Of a stretch of DNA of 6,063 bases, positions 1-5,351 are shown piece by piece. The stretch's first letter is position 1; each line of letters opens with the position of its first letter. The stretch is from Bacteriovoracales bacterium (GTDB lineage: Bacteria > Bdellovibrionota > Bacteriovoracia > Bacteriovoracales > Bacteriovoracaceae), in assembly GCA_007117175.1 (NCBI GenBank), contig SKGZ01000241.1, positions 1 to 6,063 on the forward strand. The letters run 5' to 3'. Below the pieces are notes generated by a model. It saw only the letters and a program-made list of their open reading frames with translations, was not told the origin of the DNA and ran no database searches. The position numbers and the translations under genes were made by a program.

Positions 1-2
1 AG

Positions 3-101
3 CAAAGAGATATAATGAGTAACCGTAAGAACATGGTTAAAATTGTAAAGAGAAGTGAATCATCTGCCAAAGGAGTTTTTCATGAATTTAGAAAAAATTA
101 A
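3..101 (+). other. Open frame crossing the serC start; possible end of an upstream gene or short leader peptide
   Basis: This frame is open from the left edge of the window to a TAA at 99-101, overlapping the first 20 bases of serC. It contains an ATG at 15 with a purine-rich AAAGAGA stretch at 4-10 before it. Read from that ATG it encodes a 28-residue basic peptide (MSNRKNMVKIVKRS...). It could be the C-terminus of an upstream gene, a short leader, or chance. I recognise no family. The other two forward frames stop at 13-15 and 20-22, so an upstream gene could equally end there. Nothing in the peptide argues strongly for coding. Confidence 0.15.
11..16 (+). promoter_or_regulatory. Possible -10 box upstream of serC
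   Basis: A perfect TATAAT lies 65 bases before the serC ATG. The matching -35 element would fall outside the left edge of the window, so it cannot be tested. In an AT-rich genome the hexamer alone is weak evidence. If it is real, serC has a leader of about 60 bases. Confidence 0.25.
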
Positions 102-1206
102 GATACCGCAAGAATTGCACCCCAGTGATCCACGCTTTGGAGTGGGGCCTTCTCTCATTCCAGTGAAATACTTAGAAAAGCTAGCCAAAACTGGCACTGA
201 CTTACTAGGCACTAGCCATCGCAAACCAGCGGTGAAAAAGCTAGTCAAAGAGTTACAAGAAAATCTGCGAGAATACTTTCAAGTTCCCAGTGATTATGAA
301 ATTGTCATCGGCAATGGAGGGGCCACCTTTTTATGGGATATGATTGGGCTAGGGCTAGTGCAAAAGCAATCCCATCATTATGTCTGTGGAGAGTTTTCGC
401 AAAAGTGGTTTAAGGCCCATCAAAAAATACCCTGGATTGCCAGCGAAGAAAGCCGTGTGGATTTTGGGGAAGGAATCAATCCAGAGTATCATCAAGGTTG
501 TGATCTGATTGCTTGCACCCTTAATGAGACTTCCACCGGAGTGCAACTCAATCAGGTGCCGGCTAATGACTCATCGGCCTTAATGTGTATGGATGCCACT
601 TCCGGAGCGGGCCAAATACAGGTGGATTTAAAAAAGATTGATCTGTATTACTTTTCACCACAAAAGGTTTTAGCAGGAGAAGGAGGGCTCTACTTTGCCT
701 TTATGTCACCTGCGGCCATCGAGCGCAGCGAGAGAATTGCCAGTGAAAAACGCTATATTCCAGTGATTATGGATTGGAAATTGGCCATCGATAACGCTCG
801 CTCCAATCAAACCTATAACACCCCTAGTGTCAGCAATTTATTCTTGGTCAATGAGCAGGTCAAGTCCATGTTAGACTTTGGAGGGCAGAACAGTGTCTGC
901 CAAGAAGCTGAACGCAAGGCCCAATTCATTTATCAGTGGGCAGAAAATCACCCTCACTTGAGTCCCTATGTGCAAAATCCTGAGTTTCGCTCCCGCTCGG
1001 TGGCCACCATTAATGTCAGTGAACAATACCAAGTCAGTCAGATGGTGCAGTACTTGCGAGATGAAAAAATTATTTATGATATTGATGCTTATCGTAAGTT
1101 GGGGCAAAACCAATTTCGCATTTCGCTCTTTCATAACGTCAGCTATGAAAACTTGCAAAAACTCACTCAGTGCATTGATTATTTACTGAAAAATTTGAGT
1201 GCTTAA
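82..1206 (+). CDS. serC: Phosphoserine aminotransferase, actinobacterial-type SerC
   Basis: This PLP enzyme converts 3-phosphohydroxypyruvate and glutamate to O-phosphoserine and 2-oxoglutarate, the second step of cytosolic serine synthesis. It is a class-V fold-type I aminotransferase of 374 residues, close to the mycobacterial SerC length. Visible motifs are GTSHR (43-47, phosphate-binding), GNGGAT (77-82), NETSTG (148-153), DATSGAG (171-177, Asp171 to the PLP ring nitrogen), SPQK (192-195, Lys195 the Schiff-base lysine), NQTYNTPS (242-249) and YRKLGQNQ (337-344). This pattern matches the actinobacterial SerC subfamily rather than the E. coli type. The ATG at 82 is chosen because AAAGGAG at 69-75 sits 6 bases before it. 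An in-frame GTG at 55 would add nine residues that include this ribosome-binding site and has no good site of its own. The 3' end overlaps a convergent small gene by 24 bp. No terminator hairpin is visible after the stop. Confidence 0.95.
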   Translation: MNLEKIKIPQELHPSDPRFGVGPSLIPVKYLEKLAKTGTDLLGTSHRKPAVKKLVKELQENLREYFQVPSDYEIVIGNGGATFLWDMIGLGLVQKQSHHYVCGEFSQKWFKAHQKIPWIASEESRVDFGEGINPEYHQGCDLIACTLNETSTGVQLNQVPANDSSALMCMDATSGAGQIQVDLKKIDLYYFSPQKVLAGEGGLYFAFMSPAAIERSERIASEKRYIPVIMDWKLAIDNARSNQTYNTPSVSNLFLVNEQVKSMLDFGGQNSVCQEAERKAQFIYQWAENHPHLSPYVQNPEFRSRSVATINVSEQYQVSQMVQYLRDEKIIYDIDAYRKLGQNQFRISLFHNVSYENLQKLTQCIDYLLKNLSA

Positions 1207-1338
1207 GGCCGATTGCTCACTCCAAGACTGTTCACCCCAGGATTGTGCTGAGTCATCGTTATTTTTGCGATCTGAATAGGCCTGTAGTGCAAAATTAAGC
1301 ATTAAAAGCATCACAAAAAGCAGCAGAATATTTTTCAT
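1183..1338 (-). CDS. Small putative secreted peptide with signal sequence and SWxEQ repeats
   Basis: This frame encodes 51 residues that I do not recognise. Residues 1-20 look like a Sec signal peptide: Met-Lys-Asn, then a hydrophobic core (ILLLFVMLLMLNF) and an ALQA cleavage motif. The hydrophilic mature part would be about 31 residues. There is no lipobox cysteine. The mature part carries a tandem QSWGEQSWSEQS pattern. The gene follows the aminopeptidase gene on the same strand by 48 bases, so it is probably co-transcribed. Its last 24 bases overlap the end of convergent serC. AAAAGGAG lies upstream (GGAG at 1355-1352), but 13 bases from the ATG, which is long. An in-frame CTG at 1344 would be ideally spaced, and TTG (1374) or GTG (1362) starts are also open. 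The signal-peptide shape is the main argument for coding; the small size and poor spacing are the main doubts. Confidence 0.5.
   Translation of the reverse strand: MKNILLLFVMLLMLNFALQAYSDRKNNDDSAQSWGEQSWSEQSALSTQIFQ
1211..1247 (-). repeat. Imperfect 15-bp tandem repeat inside the small secreted-peptide gene
   Basis: Two 15-bp units (1211-1225 and 1226-1240) agree at 11 of 15 positions, and all four differences are transitions. A partial third unit follows (GATTGTG, 1241-1247). On the minus strand the repeat encodes the tandem SW(G/S)EQ pattern. Because the unit is a multiple of three, copy-number change would keep the frame. Confidence 0.5.
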
Positions 1339-1386
1339 AGCCAGTGTTTTGCTCCTTTTCACTAAAATCGTCAAGTACTGATTGCC

Positions 1387-3105
1387 TTAAAATTCAAATC
1401 CTCGTTTTTTACACTCCGCGTGATAATCCTTCAAATAAGTAAGCTCCTCTTGAGAGAGGATGGACTCATCAATCAAATCTATTTCCCAAGGCAGATAAAT
1501 CAGCGGCTCAAAATAAAGAAATTCAGGGTGACGGTGATGGCGCTTGACCACCACCACATTTTCCAGCCTTATTCCTAGTTCATTGGCCAAATAAACCCCA
1601 GGCTCAATGGAGAGCACCTGCCCCTCTTTCACTGCAAGTAAGCTGCGAGAAGATAAGTTAGCCCCTCTTTCGTGGACACACACTCCCACCCCATGGCCTG
1701 TGCCATGCTGGTAATCAAGTCCTGCCCTATTCAGAGCGCTTCTGGCCATTTGATCAAAGCTGCAACCCAAAGTCCCCTCTCTAAAAACTGAACTTTCCGC
1801 GCGAATTTGCCCCTGTAAAACTAAAGTGTAGTAATAGCGGTATTTTTTTAAAAATGTTGCATCGCACTTCACTTTTTCAAAAGGCAAAAATGTTCTGGTA
1901 CAATCGGTGGCCAATCCCGAGGGAAAATGGGCTCCGGAATCCAATAAGACCAGATCATTTTTTTGCACCACTCGTTTTTCACTGGGATCAGAATAATGAA
2001 TAATCGCTGCATTTTCACTAAAGCCAGAGATCACATTAAAACTTAAACTCAAAGCACCTCTAGAGCGATAGACCTCTTCAGTCTTGATGGCCAATTGCTT
2101 TTCACTGATCAACTCTCCAGTCTCATTGCTCTTTTTAAACCAATTGATCACTTCAAATAAGCACTCAGCGGCGAGTTGATAATTCTCTTGTAGATTTCTA
2201 ATTTCCTGATTGGTTTTATGGGCCTTAATATTGGCCACTTGCCGGCAATCCACCAGTTGCTTTTCCCCTACTAACTGCTGAAGCATTTGGTAATCTTGCA
2301 AGTTTAAATAATCAAAGTCGGCCTTAATGGTTTTGATTTGATGCTTTTTGATGATGGACTGCCACTGATCCACACCAGCCACCTTTAAAACTTCCAGAGC
2401 AGAGTTCTGGAATTCGGCGGGTAAATCTGCTTGAGTCAGCAAGTAAATTTTCTGCTCTGTCACCAGCGCCTTGCCCTTAAAATAACTATTATAAGGAGTA
2501 TGAAAACCTCTGAGTTGAGTTAACCAAGACACATCATCCAAGGCCGTAAGAAAATAGGCACTCTCAGGCCCAATTTTAAGTCTTTGCAATTGATCTTGCA
2601 CACTGCCCAGCTGATCACTGACACTGTAAAGTGGTGCTAATTGCCCCTCATCCTTTAATTCCAACAATTGGGCCACTTGTTCAAAAGCAATAGCGCTGAC
2701 AGTAAAGCATTCACTTAACTCATCCTTTATTTTCACCGGAGTGCGCTGATCCACCACCCCCAGTTTTTTCACTCCCAGCTCAATTAAATGCTCTTGCATT
2801 AAGGCTAGATTGGAGCGACCAAAAGGCGTTTTCACTGCCTTTAAATTCGAGGCCTTCGCTTGCTGATCTAATTGTAAATGATAGCGGCCATCAGCAAAAA
2901 CCTGAGCCTGTCCCTGGGCAGTCACAAAGGCTTCACCCATGGAACCATCAAAGCCACTAACATAATAGCGCAAACAGTCCTGCATGGGCACATACTCCGA
3001 CATGGACTGATCAAAGCTGGAAAGATAAAGTGCATCCAAACCCTGCTCTTTCAGCCAATTTGCTATTTTTTCAATATTCATCTCAACTTGTTTAGTTGTC
3101 AGCAT
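1387..3105 (-). CDS. pepP: Three-domain Xaa-Pro aminopeptidase (peptidase family M24B, XPNPEP1-like)
   Basis: This is a metallo-aminopeptidase that removes the N-terminal residue from X-Pro peptides and is probably cytosolic, as no signal peptide is seen. At 572 residues it is longer than the two-domain E. coli PepP (about 440) and fits the XPNPEP1 layout: creatinase-N-like domains at about 10-145 and 155-300, an M24 catalytic domain at about 305-525, and a C-terminal extension starting near FEPL (532-535). All five expected dimetal ligands are present: Asp389 (LLDSG), Asp401 (TDCTRT), His471 (GTGHGVG), Glu501 (SIEPG) and Glu515 (RLEN). The accessory His370 (AIIHYS) and His478 (VHERG) are also kept. 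The ATG at 3105 has AAAGGAG at 3119-3113, 7 bases upstream. The gene is divergent from kynA across 64 bp and is followed by a small secreted-peptide gene. The family assignment is firm. The symbol is by analogy with the shorter PepP. Confidence 0.93.
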   Translation of the reverse strand: MLTTKQVEMNIEKIANWLKEQGLDALYLSSFDQSMSEYVPMQDCLRYYVSGFDGSMGEAFVTAQGQAQVFADGRYHLQLDQQAKASNLKAVKTPFGRSNLALMQEHLIELGVKKLGVVDQRTPVKIKDELSECFTVSAIAFEQVAQLLELKDEGQLAPLYSVSDQLGSVQDQLQRLKIGPESAYFLTALDDVSWLTQLRGFHTPYNSYFKGKALVTEQKIYLLTQADLPAEFQNSALEVLKVAGVDQWQSIIKKHQIKTIKADFDYLNLQDYQMLQQLVGEKQLVDCRQVANIKAHKTNQEIRNLQENYQLAAECLFEVINWFKKSNETGELISEKQLAIKTEEVYRSRGALSLSFNVISGFSENAAIIHYSDPSEKRVVQKNDLVLLDSGAHFPSGLATDCTRTFLPFEKVKCDATFLKKYRYYYTLVLQGQIRAESSVFREGTLGCSFDQMARSALNRAGLDYQHGTGHGVGVCVHERGANLSSRSLLAVKEGQVLSIEPGVYLANELGIRLENVVVVKRHHRHPEFLYFEPLIYLPWEIDLIDESILSQEELTYLKDYHAECKKRGFEF

Positions 3106-3169
3106 GATCCCTCTCCTTTGTCCAAGCTGTGCTATTGATAATATAACGACAATGTTTCACAATAGGCCA
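3106..3169. promoter_or_regulatory. Divergent control region between the aminopeptidase gene and kynA
   Basis: These 64 bases must hold both promoters unless one lies inside a neighbouring gene. For kynA the best pair is TTGTCC (3118-3123) and TATAAC (3142-3147) with an 18-base spacer, placing transcription start near 3153-3155. The -35 half matches consensus at only four of six positions. The minus strand offers AT-rich -10-like hexamers in the same stretch, but no clearly spaced -35. A direct repeat, ACAAT at 3149-3153 and 3159-3163, has a 10-bp period and lies at the predicted kynA start site, where a repressor could bind. The repeat could be chance. Confidence 0.4.
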
Positions 3170-4219
3170 ATGGATTACAGCAATTACCTGAAACTGCCCC
3201 AATTATTATCACTGCAAGAGCTGGAAAGTCACAAGCGAACCGGACAAGCGGCTCACAATGAAATGCTTTTTATTATTATTCATCAAAGCTATGAATTGTG
3301 GTTTAAGCAAATCTTGCACGAGGTGATGGCCATTAAAGAAAAATTGGGCCAACCCTTTGTGCAGCAATCCAGCCTGTCCTTTATCGTGAGTAAACTCAAA
3401 AGAGTCAATATTATTTTGCAGCAGCTAGTGGATCAAATCAGCATTATGGAAACCTTAAGCACGGTGGACTTTCTAGAGTTTCGCCACCACCTGGTTCCCG
3501 CCTCTGGTTTTCAATCGGTGCAGTTTCGCCAGTTAGAGGCCCACTTAGGTCTTAAGTTTTCCCAGCGCATGAGTCTGGAAAAAGCATTTTTAAAACAGCG
3601 CTTAGATCATCAGCAATATCAACAAATCGAGCAGCTGGATCAATCGGCTAGTTTACTGGAATTAGTAGACACTTGGTTAGCACGCTTTCCTCTTCTGGAG
3701 CAAAAAGAGTATTGGCAAGATTATCAAGCAGCCGTTGAACAGATGCTGGATTTAGAAGCCAAAATTATCTCCAATAACACCCAACAAGATGATCGGCAAA
3801 TTCAATTTGAACAAAAAAACCTGCAAATGAATCGCCAACACTTTCAAGTGCTCTTTGATGAAAAAGCTTATCAAGATTCTGAGAATAAAATTAGTCGCAA
3901 GGCCATGTTAAGTGCCCTTTTCATTCACCTCAACCGGGACTACCCTCTGCTGGCCCTGCCCTTTCAACTGCTTGAAGGATTGGTAGAAATTGATGAGTGG
4001 CTCACTCTATGGCGGCAAAGACACGCCCTGATGGTGCAGAGAATTTTAGGTAATAAAGTGGGAACTGGCGGCTCATCAGGTCATCACTACCTAGGCGAAA
4101 CAGTGAAGAAGAACCGCATTTTTGCTGATTTTTTTAATCTCACTAGTTTTTTACTTCCCCAAAATCAATTGCCCAAACTTAATGCTGAATTAAAAGAACT
4201 ACTGGCTAAAGAAATTTAA
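3170..4219 (+). CDS. kynA: Tryptophan 2,3-dioxygenase, long eukaryote-like form
   Basis: This cytosolic heme enzyme inserts O2 into L-tryptophan to give N-formyl-L-kynurenine, the first step of the kynurenine pathway. Landmarks, numbered from the start used here, are His38 in IIHQSYELWFKQ (distal His), Arg105 in EFRHHLVPASGFQS (substrate carboxylate), His285 in WRQRHALMVQR (proximal heme ligand) and GTGGSSGHHYL at 298-308 (Thr299 binds substrate). At 349 residues it exceeds the roughly 300-residue Xanthomonas and Cupriavidus enzymes. The extra middle part (about 150-245, with LLELVDTWLARFP and LFDEKAY) resembles animal TDO. The start is uncertain. ATG 3170 (MDYSNYLKL) matches the family N-terminus but has only a weak AATAGG (3161-3166) close upstream. 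An in-frame ATG at 3152 would add six residues and lies near the predicted transcription start. The stop is 7 bp before the next gene, so the two genes likely form one operon. Confidence 0.96.
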   Translation: MDYSNYLKLPQLLSLQELESHKRTGQAAHNEMLFIIIHQSYELWFKQILHEVMAIKEKLGQPFVQQSSLSFIVSKLKRVNIILQQLVDQISIMETLSTVDFLEFRHHLVPASGFQSVQFRQLEAHLGLKFSQRMSLEKAFLKQRLDHQQYQQIEQLDQSASLLELVDTWLARFPLLEQKEYWQDYQAAVEQMLDLEAKIISNNTQQDDRQIQFEQKNLQMNRQHFQVLFDEKAYQDSENKISRKAMLSALFIHLNRDYPLLALPFQLLEGLVEIDEWLTLWRQRHALMVQRILGNKVGTGGSSGHHYLGETVKKNRIFADFFNLTSFLLPQNQLPKLNAELKELLAKEI

Positions 4220-4226
4220 TCAAAAT

Positions 4227-5351
4227 ATGAAAGATTACCGACACTATTTTTCACGCTCTCTATCTCATTTTAAAGACTATTTACTCTTTCAAGGACACAG
4301 CCATCACCTCTGGCCGGATGCTGGTTTTGCTGGTCATGAGATGGCCGCTCACCTGGCTGCCACTCAAGCTGATTTGAAGTGGCAAACTCTCTATCAAGAC
4401 ATTATTCCTAAGGCCAAGTCCATCATCTCCAGTCAATTAGGGCTTTCCCATCAAGACATGGTTTTTGCACCTAACACTCACGAATTACTCACTCGCTTAA
4501 TGGAAACACTGATGCACCGGGGGGCCAAAACTCTGTGCACCACCACCAGTGAGTTTTATTCTGCTCGCCGGCAATTTCAAAGTTATCAAACTGCAGGTCT
4601 GTTAAAGGTGAATTGGCAAAAGCATGAATTTACAGATTCAGCCGAGCAGATTTTAGAAAATCTAGGAGCAGCTGATATTGTCTTTTTCAGTCAGTGTTTT
4701 TTTGATAATGCTCGTTTTTTACCCACTGAAGAAATTGAAAAATGGCTAGCAAAAATTCCTAGCTCCACCACTGTGATCATTGATCTCTACCACAGCTATG
4801 CCACTCGCCAGTTAAAGCTCGATCAAATCAATCAACGCTGCTACCTGTTGGCTGGTTCTTATAAATATGCCATGGCCGGCGAAGGGGTTGGTTTTCTCAT
4901 TCCCCCGCAACAAGGACCTGATCTTAATCCTATTAACACTGGCTGGTTTGCTCAATTTGAGCTCTTGGAAAACAACCCAAAAACATTGCAATACCCCCAA
5001 GGAGCCCAACGCTTTAGTGGTGCGACCTATGATCCTAGTGGGCTGTGCCGTTTTGTGAAGGTTTGGCAAATGTGGCAAGATGAAAAAATCACTTTAAATG
5101 ACTTTCATCAACATGCAATTGAGCTGCAAAAAAAGCTAAGCACCATCACTCAACCCCAAGGAGCCAAGCTACTCTACCACCCTGAACAAGAACACGGTCA
5201 CTTTCTATGCTGGCAATTTCAAACGAGACAACAGGCCAGTGAATACCAGCAAAAACTTCTTGATCGGAAAATACTGTGCGATAGCCGAGAAAACTACCTG
5301 CGATTGGGCCAGGCCCCCTATCTTCACTCTATTCCCCAAGACCTCTTCTAG
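4227..5351 (+). CDS. kynU: Kynureninase-like class-V PLP enzyme, C-terminally short
   Basis: The likely reaction is hydrolysis of L-kynurenine to anthranilate and L-alanine, using the product of the upstream dioxygenase after deformylation. The fold-type I landmarks are present: NTHE (83-86, cofactor phosphate loop), Asp186 and His189 in IIDLYHS, and Lys213 in SYKYAMAGEG (Schiff-base lysine, kynureninase-like YKY). TGWFAQ (238-243), RFSGATYDPSG (262-272) and Arg354 in DSREN (placed like the carboxylate-binding Arg of kynureninase DFREP) follow. Departures are an N-terminal HSHHLWPD motif where kynureninases carry a GNSLG-like motif, and an end at residue 374 just after the APY segment. Classical kynureninases are about 415 residues and continue with a final helix. 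It may belong to a divergent class-V subfamily whose activity is not settled. The ATG is 7 bp after the kynA stop with no clear Shine-Dalgarno, suggesting translational coupling. The 3' end overlaps convergent murD by 23 bp. Confidence 0.75.
   Translation: MKDYRHYFSRSLSHFKDYLLFQGHSHHLWPDAGFAGHEMAAHLAATQADLKWQTLYQDIIPKAKSIISSQLGLSHQDMVFAPNTHELLTRLMETLMHRGAKTLCTTTSEFYSARRQFQSYQTAGLLKVNWQKHEFTDSAEQILENLGAADIVFFSQCFFDNARFLPTEEIEKWLAKIPSSTTVIIDLYHSYATRQLKLDQINQRCYLLAGSYKYAMAGEGVGFLIPPQQGPDLNPINTGWFAQFELLENNPKTLQYPQGAQRFSGATYDPSGLCRFVKVWQMWQDEKITLNDFHQHAIELQKKLSTITQPQGAKLLYHPEQEHGHFLCWQFQTRQQASEYQQKLLDRKILCDSRENYLRLGQAPYLHSIPQDLF

Noticed and set aside
55..81. GTG at 55 as the serC start
   Set aside because: The nine extra codons contain the strong AAAGGAG site that serves ATG 82, GTG 55 lacks a good site of its own, and the shorter form matches the family length.
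871..1158. 95-codon open frame on the minus strand inside serC
   Set aside because: It lies wholly antisense to a well-supported gene, resembles no family I know, and reads as a codon-bias shadow.
2878..3138. 86-codon open frame on the plus strand over the aminopeptidase 5' end
   Set aside because: It is antisense to conserved coding sequence and crosses the divergent control region. The predicted peptide is low-information and has no recognisable motif.
4812..5078. Open frames on both strands within the kynureninase-like gene (88 codons minus, 63 codons plus)
   Set aside because: Both overlap the region with the PLP-binding lysine and conserved RFSGAT motif of the real gene and show no features of their own.
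5306..5316. GGGCC-A-GGCCC inverted repeat
   Set aside because: A one-base loop cannot form a hairpin, and the stretch encodes LGQAP in the kynureninase-like protein.
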